Assembly (NCBI RefSeq): GCF_047511655.1
Contig: NC_133398.1
Coordinates: 47,993,638 to 48,057,637 of the forward strand
Source of the DNA: Castor canadensis
Lineage: Eukaryota; Chordata; Mammalia; Rodentia; Castoridae
DNA length: 64,000 bases
Direction: 5' to 3'
Part shown: in pieces, positions 13,101 to 24,791 of the stretch
Layout of the letters: each line of letters starts with the position of its first letter
Numbering within the stretch: the stretch's first letter is position 1
Notes under the pieces: generated by a model
Told to the model about the DNA's origin: nothing
Seen by the model: only the letters and a program-made list of their open reading frames with translations
Database searches by the model: none
Made by a program: the position numbers and the translations under genes

Positions 13101-13986
13101 CTCAGGTCTGCCTTTGCTGTGTCCCATAGGTTCTCGTAATTTGTGTGTTCATTTTCATTGACTTCTAGGAACTTTTTAATTTCCTCTTTTATTTCAACGA
13201 TGATCCACTCTTCATTAAGTAATGAGTTATTTAGTTTCCAGCTCTTTGCATGTTTTTTGTCTTTACTTTTGTTGTTGAGTTCTACTTTTACTGCATTGTG
13301 ATCAGATAGTATGCACGGTATAATTTCTATTTTCTTATATTTGCTGAGACTTGCTTTGTGCCCTAGGATATGATCTATTTTGGAGAAGGTTCCATGGGCT
13401 GCTGAGAAGAATGTTTATTGTGTAGAAGTTGGATGAAATGTTCTGTAGACATCAACTAGGTCCATTTGATCTATTGCGTATTTTAGATCTTGGATTTCTT
13501 TATTAATTTTTTGTTTGGATGACCTATCTATTGATGATAATGGGGTGTCAAAGTCTCCCACAACCACTGTGTTGGTGTTTATATATGCTTTTAGGTCTTT
13601 CAGGGTATGTTTGATGAAATTGGGTGTGTTGACATTGGGTGCATACAGGTTGATGATTATTATTTCCTTTTGGTCTATTTCCCCTTTTATTAGTATAGAA
13701 TGTCCTTGTTTATCTCGTTTGATCAATGTAGTTTGAAGTCTACTTTGTCAGAGATAAGTATTGCCACTCCTGCCTGTTTTCAGCGGCCATTGGCTTGGTA
13801 AATCTTCTTCCAGCCTTTCATCCTAAGCCTATGCTTATTTCTGTTGGTGAGATGGGTCTCCTGTAAGCAACAAATTGTTGGATCTTCCTTTTTAATCCAT
13901 TTCATCAAGCGGTGCCTTTTGATGGGTGAATTAAGTCTGTTAACGCTAAACGTTAGTACTGATAGGTATGTAGTGATTCCTGTCAT
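10163..13986 (-). pseudogene. L1 ORF2 (endonuclease/reverse transcriptase), broken
   Basis: ORF2p nicks target DNA and reverse transcribes L1 RNA at the nick. The frame starts at 13986 (MTGITTYLSVLT) and its endonuclease part is still readable to 13780, including CCLQETHL, then in 13726-13415. The longest open block, 13084-11699 (461 codons), spans the reverse transcriptase core: [34 protein letters not shown] and [13 protein letters not shown] are present. The active-site box reads FAED (11890-11879) where the plus-strand copy has FADD, losing a catalytic aspartate. Further C-terminal pieces lie at 11547-11215 and 10462-10202. Frameshifts separate the blocks. Confidence 0.9.
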
Positions 13987-14045
13987 TTAATTGTCTTAAT
14001 TGTTTGAAGGTTTGATTGTGTGTACCTAAGTTGAGGTTACTCTCT

Positions 14046-15233
14046 ACTGTCTTGCTTTTTCTTTTCCTGTTGTTGGGTGCTGCCTGTCTTTTCATGGTTA
14101 AGTTGGATTTCACTTTCTGTGTGCAGAATCCCTTGAAGAATCTTTTGTAGTGGTGGCTTTGTGGTCACATATTGTTTTAGTTTCTGCTTATCATGGAAGA
14201 CTTTTATTGCTCCATTTTGAATGATAGTTTTGCTGGGTAGAGTATCCTGGGGTTGAAGTTATTTTCATTCAGTGCCCGGAAGATCTCACCCCATGCTCTT
14301 CTTGCTTTTAATGTTTCTGTTGAGAAGTCTGCTGCAATTTTGATGGGTTTACCTTTGTATGTTACTTGTTTTTTCTCTCTTACAGACTTCAATACTCTTT
14401 CCTTAGTTTCTGAACTTGTTGTTTTAATGATGATATGTCATGGGGTAGTTCTATTTTGATCTGGTCTGTTTGGTGTCCTGGAGGGCTCTTGCATCTGTAT
14501 GGGAATATCTTTCTCTTGATTTGGGAAATTTTCTGTTATTATTTTGTTGAATATATTACACATCCCTTCGCTTGCTCCTCTTCTCCTTTTTCAATGCCCA
14601 TGATTCTCAAGTTTGGTCTTTTGATGGAGTCGGTGAGTTCTTGCATTTTCTTTTCACAGGTCTTGAGTTGTTTAATTAATAGTTCTTCGGTTTTTTCCTT
14701 TAATTACCATTTCATCTTCAAGTTCTGAGATTCTGTCTTCTGTTTGTTCTATTCTGCTGGATTGGGCTTCTGTTTTGTTTTGCAGTTCTGTTTCGTTCTT
14801 TTTTCTGAGGTTTTCCATATCCTGGCTGGTTTCCTCTTTAATGTTGTCTATTTTTGTGCTGAGTTCATTTATCTGTTTATTCATCACGTTCTCTGTTTCA
14901 CTTTGGTGTTTATACAGTGCTTCTATGGTTTCCTTTATTTCTTCTTTTTTTTTCAAATTCTCTATTTTTGTTGTCTTGGAATTTCTTGAGTGTCTCCTGT
15001 ACTTTTTGGTTGACCCTATCCAATATCATCTCTATAAAATTCTCATTGAGTACCTGTAGTATGTCTTCTTTTAAATTATTCTTGTGGACTTCATTGGGTC
15101 CTTTGGCATAGTTTATCTTCATTTTGTTGGAGTCTGGATCTGAGCTTCTGTTCTCTTCATTCCCCTCTGGTTCCTGTACTAATTTTTTGCTGTGGGGAAA
15201 CTGGTTTCCCTGTTTTTTCTGACTTCCCGTCAT
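14046..15233 (-). pseudogene. L1 ORF1 (RNA-binding chaperone), broken
   Basis: ORF1p trimerises through a coiled coil and coats L1 RNA. The start is ATG at 15233 (MTGSQKKQGNQFPHSKK); the same frame is open upstream to 15302. The first block reaches about 14910, and a frameshift in an A-run near 14945-14950 passes to 14956-14672, rich in heptad-type E/K/L/I (coiled coil). The C-terminal RNA-binding part appears at 14392-14204 (ILYPAKLSF) and is frameshifted just after that motif relative to the sister copy. Confidence 0.88.
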
Positions 15234-16233
15234 TGTCTTTGGTGTTGTTACTGTCCCTGTACTGTGTGCAGTTAAGTATTTTCTAGCTTGTAATAATAAC
15301 AATGGTAATCTTTAGAATGGAAGGGTGAGCTGAGATGGAAAGCAAGAAGTTAAAGAAATGGGAAAAACAAATACACAGACTAGAGGGAGAAAACAGAACA
15401 AGGTATCAGACAAGAAGATTTCAAAGGTATAAACAGGGAGCTTTAGTGTACTAATCGACAGTAAGCTGAACAAACATTAGAGAGACAGAGAGAAGATTGA
15501 AAATCAAAAATAAAAAAAAGGTAAGAATAAAAATAAAAAATAAGTAAATGAAAGAAAAATCTATTTATAAAAATGTATTAAAATAAAATGAAAAAATAGA
15601 AAATTTTAAAAAAACAAAAAACCTCCAAGTTCAAATGCAGTGAAGTCTCCGTCTCCAATCCTGGAGATGGTGCCTCAGATGTTCTCCTGTGGAGTTTTTC
15701 TCCCTCCACCCCTCTCACAAGCTTTCCCGCTCCTGGTTGCTGGGTACACATCCCCACTCCCGCCAGAGCCTCTCCGCCCACCCTGGCTTGTTATTTACAG
15801 TTCCAGGTAGGATTCCCTTCCCCCAATCTTCGGTGCTCAGTGTGCCCCACCCTCTTTCACATGTGTCTTTATTTTTCTTATTGCTTATTACTCAGTTTCT
15901 CTTTTTTCCCTGGGTGGAGGTCAGTCTGTCCAGGGGCTATGCTGCTCTGGCCCAGGTTGTCTGTGGGAGTTCCACGATACTGTGAAGCTCACCTTGTCCT
16001 CGTCTTCCCAAGCCATCTGGGCACGGGTGACTGGCAGCCCAGGGGCCCTCCTGGTTTCTCCGTTTAACGTGAAGTGGAGATGCTCTGCGCCAGCTGGAGG
16101 TGTGGAAGGGTCAAAGTGTTGCCTCTTCTTGGTGGTTTTGCCTGCAAGGTGTGTCTCCAGTGTCTCTACAAGATTTCACTATAGAAGGCACACTTTCTGC
16201 TTCCTCCCTCTAGCCACCATCTTGGAATCTCCC
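15234..16233 (-). promoter_or_regulatory. L1 5' UTR / internal promoter, shortened
   Basis: This GC-richer block aligns with the 5' UTR at 40569-42041 at both ends, but the segment matching about 41100-41550 of that copy is absent near 15680-15700. L1 5' UTRs hold an internal pol II promoter; the terminal GATGGTGGC (antisense at about 16213-16221) corresponds to the YY1 site. Confidence 0.75.
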
Positions 16234-16819
16234 CAGGTTTTCTACTTTGAAAACCTATATGTGCCTAGAGAAAAAAAGTTGATTCACTTAACAAAATTGA
16301 CAATTCATTTCTTTGCAATAGGCAAGATCAGTTATGTTGTTAGTCCAATTTAGTTGGAAATACATTTAGAACTACAAAACAACATGAATTTTTTTTTATA
16401 CCACAAGTAATGGGCAGAATGCCTACTAATATTTACAATGGGGAAAAACACTTAGATTTGTTACATGGAATTTCATTAGAACATCACTGATTGATTCCAA
16501 CAACTATCACCTTTATTAATGTCAGTGAGTAAGCTTAAATTTCTTTAAATGTAGTTAATTTTCACTACTTTTATTTGACTCTATTATACAAATTCAGTCA
16601 CACCCAACTTCTAAATGTGATCTTGTACTTAAAACTTAAAAATGATAGTGAATGTTCTTACCAGAAAAAGTCTCCTCAAAATGTAAATATGCAGAAAAAT
16701 CTAATTTCCAAATATGCTTTATTGGTCTTCACTATCATAACCCTTAAATTGTTCTTTCTCCAGATATGCCCTTTCAGTGATTCAGTACACATCTTAGAGA
16801 CATAGTAGTAGAGTAACTG
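16234..16819. other. Unique noncoding DNA
   Basis: AT-rich sequence with no repeat signature that I can name. It does not continue the older L1 found on the other side of the full-length L1. Confidence 0.45.
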
Positions 16820-17008
16820 AGACATTAAAAGTATAATCTCTGAAATGCAACTAACATAGTTTCAAATTCTAGCTCTGCTATCTAGTAGCTATAAAACTTG
16901 GAAAAATAATGTAATTCTCCTAAGATGGATATCCTCATTTGAAAAGCAGAAATAGTATTAGCATTAGTAAGGTTCTCCTCAATGTTTCAAGATTTAGTTA
17001 ATAAATCT
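16820..17008 (+). repeat. MIR SINE
   Basis: The order matches MIR forward strand: TTTCAAATTCTAGCTCTGCT, then a TAGTAGCTATAAAACTTGG core, CTCATTTGAAAAGCAGAAAT and an AAGGTTCTCCTCAATG...TTAATAAA 3' part. It is strongly diverged, as expected for this family. Confidence 0.7.
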
Positions 17009-17025
17009 GAAGTTCTTTTCTTCTC

Positions 17026-17370
17026 CTTTCATTTTATCATTTTTACATTTACTTACATGTATACACTGTTTGTGCCACCTTCTCCCCCAACCCCCCAAAC
17101 CCCTGCTTCTAGGCATAACCTGTTCCACTCTCTATTTCTCCGATTTTGTTGAAGAGAAAACTTAAGAGACAATAAGAAAGAAAGCATTTTTGCTAATTTG
17201 GGATAAAGATAGCTATAAAGAGAGATTCCTAGTGTTGCTTCCCTGCACTTGTGTATTGCAATCTACATTGGTTCATTTTTACCAGACCTCTTCACTACTT
17301 CTTGGTCTCCTTCCCATAGTGGCCTCTGGCTCCTCAACAGGGAGCACATCAACCACATTCAAGTTTTAGG
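17026..17370 (-). repeat. L1 3' UTR remnant, older subfamily
   Basis: Closely parallels 32433-32790 (same TATCATTTTTACATTTACT start, AAGAAAG..., GATAGCTATA..AGAGAGATTCCTAG, CTCCTCAACAGGGAGCACAT). Relative to that copy it lacks about 30 bp between GTGGCCTCTG and CTCCTCAACAG (near 17330). Both are 3' ends of an L1 subfamily older than the full-length copies. Confidence 0.75.
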
Positions 17371-19344
17371 TAGCACAATGCCTGGCAGGGGTGAGTATCA
17401 CAGGTCAATCTTAAATGTGCAAAAGTAGTGACCTTACTAGTGATGGAAATAGAATGAGCAGGTGGGCAGGGAGGGAGTTGAACTGCAGTGATGTCAAACA
17501 AAAGCCTCAGTCAATCCCATGGTGAGCTCTGGAACTGGGATATCCCACCAGCCTTGTTCCAAATCAAGTCAAGAGGACCAGGTCTTTACACTTCTACCAA
17601 AGCAGGGACTGCGTAAACACTCCTCCTAAAGATAGGATGTGACTTGGGTCACAATGACTTTTTTAGTTAAAGTCTATTTTAAGAGTAGACCAATCTTTCC
17701 AACAGATTGGGGATGAGTGTTTTGTACTAAGGGAGAATCTGGAAAGTGAACCACAGTATGTTGTAAGTTGTCTATATTTCTCTCTACCAAATAAGACATA
17801 GTAATATAAAGGAAGATCCAAATCAAAGGAAGTCTATTTTAAATTATAGGAAATATACTGTAATAGTCTGAAATCCATGTGATTGCTTTAACAGACTTGC
17901 TCCTTTAACAAGAGTTTATAACGTTAAAGTCTTCAAATTGTGGAAGGTATGTCTATGTAACTTCTACTATCATAATTATGTTTATTTCACTGGCAAATCT
18001 CTTTTTAAAGACAGAATATTCAGACTTCAGCTCCAGTGCAGGTAAAATTATTACAAATTCAGTCTTCCTAGAAACTATTTCTATAAAATTTCATTGTTTT
18101 CTCATTGCAGACAAAGTCATATAAGCGCTTTGTCTGCAATGATAAAAAAGAACATTTTACCCTAGTTAGGAGAAAATTTTCTGGAAAAGAATGCTGCTTT
18201 TTTAGCAGTGAGAAAAGTGGAACTTATAGAGGTACAAAAGTTCTTAACATAGATGCAAATTGAGTGAATTTCAAAATTTCTGAGAGAGATAATCAGGCAC
18301 GTGGCAGAGTGAGTCAGTTCCCTTGGTTACTCTTTTGAGAAAAACCGATTAAAAGATTTAAACTATGAGTTTTGTTCTTGTGCCTAAGTTAATTAGAGTT
18401 TCCAAAAGGAATGTAAAAACAAATTATTATGACAGAAATTGTATTCAGACAAAATAAATGTGACTATAGCATTCAGTACTACTGATAGGAGAGATGATGG
18501 TGGTTGGAAATTGATGAACATAAGGATAGAAACAGTCTTAGAAAATAACCAATGCGTGGGCTGTGGACATAGACTCCAGAAAAAAACAAGAAAGACATGA
18601 TGTAAGGAAACACCTTATATACTTAAATTCTTTGTATCTGTGAAGGAAAATAAATAACAACAAGTTAAATATTTTTAACTTTTCTCTGAAAAAATTGTAA
18701 TTGAAACTGAAACATTCCCAATTCAAAAGAGAAATAAAGCTGAGAGGAGAGATTAAAGAAAAACAGAAACAGCTCTCTTCTTGCTATTTTTTGTCTAAAT
18801 ATTTTTGCACTGAAAAATAGGAGAAAGATCTAGGAACTATAATTGGAGTTCAAATACTGGGAAATCTGGCAATTCAGAAAGATACAAAGAGTAATAAGTC
18901 ATAAAATTTTGGAAATAGACATGACTTTATATCTGTCTAGGCAACAAGTTTTTAAACTACTTTTAATGGCACCTTTTTCTGCAAAATGAAATGTTTTTTG
19001 ACTACTTGTGATAAAAAAAAAAAAAAAAAAAGATTAAACTGTTTTGCTTGAAGTGGGAGAAGATTCCAAAGCAGTACTTGCCAGGTTCATCTTCCTATAC
19101 TTAAAATAAAATTTAATAACCCCTGCTCTGGCTGCACTGTTTTGGGTTACTATGAAAATACAAACAAGCAAGAAATTCAACTCTCTTATTCAAAGTCAAA
19201 CACATGGCAGAGTTGAGATGAAGACCAGGTACTGAGCCTTTTACATTACTTGCCTTCCTGGAAACCAGTCCATGTAGGATAGATTTTACTACCATCAAAT
19301 GGAAAATATTAGCCATGTGTGAACTAAAGCAACATAAATTTTTG
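17371..19344. other. Unique noncoding DNA
   Basis: No gene or repeat family recognised except the inverted repeat annotated at 18102-18142 and an A18 run at about 19013-19031. Confidence 0.45.
18102..18142. repeat. Perfect 15-bp inverted repeat with 11-nt spacer
   Basis: TCATTGCAGACAAAG at 18102-18116 is repeated as its exact reverse complement at 18128-18142, separated by TCATATAAGCG. The stem is not low complexity. It is shorter than a microRNA precursor. See findings. Confidence 0.9.
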
Positions 19345-19655
19345 GCTATACTGGAGTTTTGACAGGGCCTTGCACTTGTCAGCCAAGCTCTCTAACATGT
19401 AGCCCATGACCCCATCCCTTTTTGCTTTAGTTATTTTTCAGATAGGGTCTCTCACTTTTTCCAGGCTAGCTTTGAACTATGATCCTCCTACCTACACCTC
19501 CCATGGTTCTGGGATTACAGGTGTGTACCAACATGTGCCAGCTTATTGTTTAAGATAGGGTGTCATTTACTTTTTACCTGGGCTGCTCTCAAACCAAGAT
19601 CCTCCTACCTCTGCCTTCCAAATAGCTAGGATTGCAGTCACACATAGCCCCCATA
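19345..19655 (-). repeat. Three-unit SINE (ID + B1 + B1)
   Basis: On the plus strand an ID-like unit (ACTGGAGTTTTGACAGGGCC, CTTGTCAGCCAAGC...) is followed by a B1 unit (AGATAGGGTCTCTCACTTTT ... GGGATTACAGGTGTGTACCA) and a second B1 unit (AGATAGGGTGTCATTTACTT ... AGGATTGCAGTCACACATAG). The other composite SINEs here have only one B1 unit. Confidence 0.75.
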
Positions 19656-20460
19656 GTTTTAGAAATAAGTAAATATAAGTAAAATGTAGAAACATTTTCA
19701 TATATTCTAATAATATTTAAGTTTGTCTAAAAATATATCAATAACTTACAAAACACCTTTAACTCAGCATCTCTACTTTTAGAAATGTATCTTACAAGTA
19801 TATAATGATACAACTTTATAGGAATTCAAGCACAAGGATACTCACAGTATGTCCTGTAAAATAGCTAGCAACTGGGAAGTCTTTATATTTGAAAGTAGTG
19901 ATATGATTTTTTGAATGTTATATTTTTAAAATCTAATACTAAATTACCAAGGAAAAAATGTAAACCCAGAATTCCAGTCCCAATGGATTCTTAATAGATT
20001 TTTTTTTAAAAAAATTGAAGATACATTATAAATCTTTTGGGACAAATAAAATCTGAGAGTAATCATTACCAGCACACTTGTATTATAAGAACTGTTAAAG
20101 GAATTTCTACAGTTAGAAGGAACATAACAGCAGACAGAAACTTAGATCTATGCAAATAAATGACTGGAAAAACATTAATTAAGTAGAGTATTTTTTTGCC
20201 ATACTAGGGATCAAACCTAGAGCCTTGATTGTATCCAATGATGACAAAATGCATATTCTTTTCAAGTGTGCATGTTCTGAGTCATAAAAGAAGACAGTAA
20301 CAATTTTAAAGCAATTTAAATCACACAAGTATCTTCTCTAGTCATAATTGAATAAAAGTAGAAATCAATATCAGAAAAATGTCTGAAAAAATCCCAAAAT
20401 ATTTGTTTAAAAAAAAAACACACTTCTAAATAAGACAAAAGTAAAAGCTGTGGCATAACT

Positions 20461-20535
20461 AGGGATGTGACACAGTGGTGCAGTGCTTGTGCAGGGCCTT
20501 GGAATTGATTGCTAAAGCTGCAGAAAAAAAGTACA
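20461..20535 (+). repeat. Degenerate ID-like SINE
   Basis: GGGATGTGACACAGTGGTGC, then AGTGCTTGTGCAGGGCC and TTGGAATTGATTGC, end in an A-rich stretch, matching the tRNA-like ID layout with decayed A and B boxes. Confidence 0.55.
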
Positions 20536-20609
20536 AAGCAGAAAAATTTAATTGAATGGAAAGGAAAAACCAGAATGCAAAACATGTGAGATTCACCTAA
20601 CTTTTGTTT

Positions 20610-20752
20610 GTTTATTTGTTTCTTAGAGATGGAGTCTTGCCATGTATTCCAGGGTGGCTTGAACTTGCTATGTAGCCCAGGCTGGCCTCCCACTCACAAT
20701 CCTCTTGCTTTATGAGTGTTAAGATTATAGGTGTGTGCTGCCACATTGATGG
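20610..20752 (-). repeat. B1 SINE
   Basis: AGAGATGGAGTCTTGCCATG, then GAACTTGCTATGTAGCCCAG, GCTGGCCTCCCACTCACAAT and AAGATTATAGGTGTGTGCTG on the plus strand give a reverse-strand B1 with a TTTG-rich tail at its left end. Confidence 0.8.
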
Positions 20753-20759
20753 ACATCTC

Positions 20760-20978
20760 ATGTTACTGACAGGAAATGTATACATGATACTTAAAGGAAA
20801 TTTACGGCATCAAAATCATTATGCTACAAGAGAAATAAAGTTTCAACTAAATGACTTAAGAATAGACCTTATGAAACTAGGAAAAGTAAATTATACTCAA
20901 AGCACCCAAAACAAGCAAAATAATTAAAATAGAAACAAAGATGAGTGAAACTGAGAATAGAAAAACAATAGAAAGTTT
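20760..20978 (+). repeat. Old L1 ORF2 fragment
   Basis: Translation gives LNDLRIDLMKLGKVNYTQST and, further on, ENRKTIE in an A-rich background, resembling the segment between endonuclease and reverse transcriptase of L1 ORF2 (compare about 44240-44370). Heavily decayed. Confidence 0.5.
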
Positions 20979-23900
20979 CTGGGGTAACATGACAGAATAT
21001 AAGCTTCCTCCATGGGACTCCAAGAATGAAGAGGCAAGAGTAACAAAAGAAAAAATATATTCCAAAAACAGAGAGAGAAGAAGAGCATCAGAAGTCATGA
21101 GAGAAGTGACAAGGCAGATGAAATGTCAGAGAAACAGAAAGTCTATGTGGAGAAAAGTAAGAAACCACCTAAAGTACCAACCCCAGATCCCTGGGGAGGA
21201 GGACAACAGCTGAAGCTACAACCACATAGTAAGCCAGGCAGCCCTGATGATAACAGATATAGTCATAACCACAAGATGAGCCCATAGTTATCCCATGCTT
21301 TAAGTCCAGTGTGGGGATTTGGTGCAAAAGTGACTCCTTCTGCATGTTAGGCCAACACAGGAGAATAAATCCATTTTTTCACTCCCCATAATTCACAGGG
21401 CATTATCTTGAGAGGAGACCTATTCTTCATGCCTGAGTTACTTTGAGAACAATGATCGGACATGAACCCACTGAGAAGTTTTAACAACCAGGAGCTTGAG
21501 ATATAAAGTGTGTGCTGGTTGATGGCTACACCCACTGTAATGAGAAGTAAGTCCCAATCACCTGTGGATAACCAAGTCCAAATCCATGACAAGCATGATT
21601 GCCCAGACTACAGAGCTGACTCCTGTTGGGTATGGTTTGCTGCCAGGTAAGACTGAGAGCTCTCAGCCTAGGTCTAACAAATTGCACTGTTTTTCCAGTC
21701 CCCTCCCTTGTGCAGGTTGATTTACTGCTGGGAAAATCTGGAAGCTCTGAGGCTAGCAGGCAGACTACTGGAGTTCTTTCTGGGCAGTGCATTTCTCAAT
21801 ATTCAGTTTACTTACCCACTATCCTATGAATCCAAATTATACCCCTGTCCTTGGATGGTTGCCATACCTGGGTACACAGATTGAAGGGAAGCTACCCTGG
21901 CTTATAAGCTATAAAGCTCACTAAGACCAGCAGTGGGTCCAGGTATGTGAAGAAGGGAAGCTTGTAAAGTGAATGCAGCTCTGAAACTGACAACTGGCAC
22001 TTGACCAGCCCTACCCTCAACCCATATACAAAATCAGCCTGAACAATGTTGTGGTTACAGTGCGTTGTTTTTACCTCTCTCAGTGATTCTGGGGGTTGAG
22101 TCCTCAAGAGAAGGCTTCTCACTAAGAAGTCCTCTGAATAAAACTCAAGGCTTTCTGCTTGCAAGGCAAGCACTCTACTATCAGATAACAATTCTTTAAA
22201 AAGACATGACCACAATTTTCAAGAACTCTGGGATAGGATCAAAAGACCAAACCTAAGAATTCATCGGATAGAAGAAGTGACCAAGATACAAGCTAAAGGC
22301 ATGAAAACATATCCATATCATATTACAGTTAAAATACGAAGACTACAAAACAAAGAAAGAATATTGAAAGCTACAAGAGAAAAACACCAATGTGTTTACA
22401 AAGGAAAACTCACAAAAATTACATTAGACCCTTAAGCACAAAATTAAAAGTGAGGAAAACATAGAATGAAATATCTAAGCTCTAAAATTAATTTACTGCC
22501 AATCAAGATCACTATATCCAGCAAAATTGTCCATTAAATTCAATGGAGAAATAAAATCCTTCAAAAGTAAGCACAAATTAAAGCAATTAGCATTGCAGAA
22601 GGTACTTAAGGAATCCCACACAAAGATGAAGAAGAAAAACAGTCACAAACACAGGAGACACTAGACTTCAGGAAAAAATTTCGTAAGAGAAATAAATAAA
22701 TGAGAAGAGGGAAGAATCAAACATGTTCAGCTCAGTAACCAACAAACTCCTAAGATGAACAAGGAAGAAAGAAAAGAACAAATAGTACCAGAAAAAAGTG
22801 AAAACAAAAAAAATACAGAAATGAGAAAATTCCTTTTAATAATAACCCAAAATGTAAATGTTCCTAACACTCCAATTAAAAGACATGCATTAGCTGATTG
22901 GATTAAAAACAAGACCCACCTATTTGTTTTCTGAAAGGGACACACATCACTGGCAAAGACACACACTGAGACTGAACATAAAAGGATGCAAAAGATTTCC
23001 CAAGCAAGTAGAAAATGAAAGCAAGCAGGAGTAGTTATACTCATATGAAATAGTAAACTTCAACACAAAATTAGAAGAGATAAAGAAGGTTACTATAAAT
23101 TAGCAAAAGAACTATCCATTAAGAAGCTATAACATTATAAATGTGTATGCATCAAATGTTGGTGTACAAAAATTTCATTAAAACAACCACTACCGAGCAT
23201 AAATGGACAGATATGTCCAAATACAATAATAGTGTGTGACTACAATACCCCACTGTCATCAATAGGTAGATCACAATGACCAGAGTTAAGCTGCATCATA
23301 GACCAAATAGACTTGAAAGACATCTATAAAATACTCCATCCAGCAGCTATGACATAATCATCCTTCTCAGAAAACCCATGGAACTTTCTCCAAAACAGTC
23401 TTAACAAATATAAGAAAAATAAAATAAGTTGTTCTATCTCATCAGATTATAATGGAATAAAATTAGATATCATTGGCAAGGGAAATTACAGAAACTATAT
23501 AAACACACAGAGACTGGAAAAAATACCATGAAATGTCAAGTTTCTAACAAAGATTACTTCAGGCCTAGATGGATAGACACACTGTCAAATTCTCCCAAGC
23601 ATTTAAAAAAAAAACAACATAAATTTGACAAAAATCACTTCTAGAATAGAAGAGCAAGCAGTTTCCAGCTCATTTCATGAGACCAAAAATGCCATAATAT
23701 CAAAATCAGAAAAAGGCAAACACAGAGATGGGGGAGATAAAACCAATGTCCCTCATGAATGCACAGACAAAAATCCTGAACAGGTTTTCTGTTATATACT
23801 GCCTTTGATTATTCAAAGTTCACCAACAATAGAAATACCCATACACCCTTGTTTATTGTGGCACTGTTAACAATAGCCAAGTTATGAAATCAGTCTATGT

Positions 23901-24255
23901 GCCCATCAGTGGATGAATGGATAAAGAAAATGTGGCATATGTACAAAATGGAATATTATTGGGCCATCAAGAAGAAAGAAATTATGTCACTTTCAGGAAA
24001 ACGGGTGGAACTGGAGATCATTATATTAAGTGCAATAAGCCAGACTCAGAAAAACAAATATTGCATTTTTTTTCTCATTTGAGGAATCTTTTAAAAAAAG
24101 ATATGAAAGTGGAAGGACTTTCAGCGATAGGAAGGATAACAGCAGGAGAAGAGGTGGGACAAAGATAGGTAATGGGGGAGGTGTTAAATATGATCAAAGT
24201 AACTTACATACATATACTAAAATGTCATAATGAAACCCATTTTTGTACTAAAAAT
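20979..24255 (+). repeat. Old L1, 5' UTR-like to 3' UTR, internally deleted
   Basis: The order along the plus strand is L1-like: a possible 5' UTR (20979-22190), ORF1 C-terminal sequence from about 22230 (KERILKATREKHQCVYKGKL at about 22351-22410), endonuclease sequence (about 22830-23510), a short piece of reverse transcriptase (about 23550-23785), then a jump to the ORF2 C terminus ([20 protein letters not shown] at about 23900-23960) and a 3' UTR to 24255. All frames are broken. Most of the reverse transcriptase domain is missing, so this is a deleted copy or two neighbouring pieces. Confidence 0.65.
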
Positions 24256-24791
24256 AATAATGTATTATGACCAAGAGGAACTTGCTGGGCTTGTTCAACA
24301 TTTGTTAAGTCATTACATTTGCTATATCAATGGAATAAAGAAGAAAATGCATCACTATCTCAATAGATACAGACTGCGTGTATGAAAAACCTACAGCTAA
24401 CATCACAGTTACTTATGAGATGAGCGGTCCCTCCAAGAACCAGACAAGTGATGTCTGCATTTCTATTCCCTGCACCTGAGATGTTCAAGGCTATGCAAGC
24501 AGGCAACTATAATAAATAAAAGAGCACAGATTGAAGGGAGCAATGGAAGAATAGAACAGCTTATTCTTGGGCAAAATGACTGCATAGTTTTTTTTTTAAT
24601 CTCAAAATGTGTTTTTAAATAGCTAATACAACTAATAAGTGACTTGATCATGCTTCAGACACAAGGATTCTATGTAAAAAAAATCATTAACATTTCTATA
24701 TACTTCAAAGTATTTTATAATAGCATTAAAATTAAATCTTTATTAATTTAACAAACTATGTACAAGATCCATATGCTGAAAACTACATACC

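Larger units (their letters stand above)
9629..16233 (-). mobile_element. Near full-length L1, decayed
   Basis: A complete L1 order is visible on the minus strand: 5' end at about 16233 with the GCCACCATCTTGGAA start motif (YY1-like site in antisense), 5' UTR to 15234, ORF1 15233-14046, ORF2 13986-10163, 3' UTR and A/T-rich tail ending near 9629. The body aligns throughout with the plus-strand copy at 40569-47605. It is shorter than that copy mainly because the 5' UTR lacks roughly 450 bp. Several frameshifts break both reading frames, so it is not autonomous. I could not find clear target duplications at its ends. Confidence 0.92.

Noticed and set aside
11877-13139. Plus-strand open frames of 64-127 codons opposite the minus-strand L1 ORF2
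   Set aside because: They are antisense shadows of ORF2; identical shadows occur opposite 44141-45403 in the other L1.
18102-18142. MicroRNA precursor
   Set aside because: The 15-bp stem and 41-nt total are too short for a Drosha substrate, and flanks do not extend the pairing.
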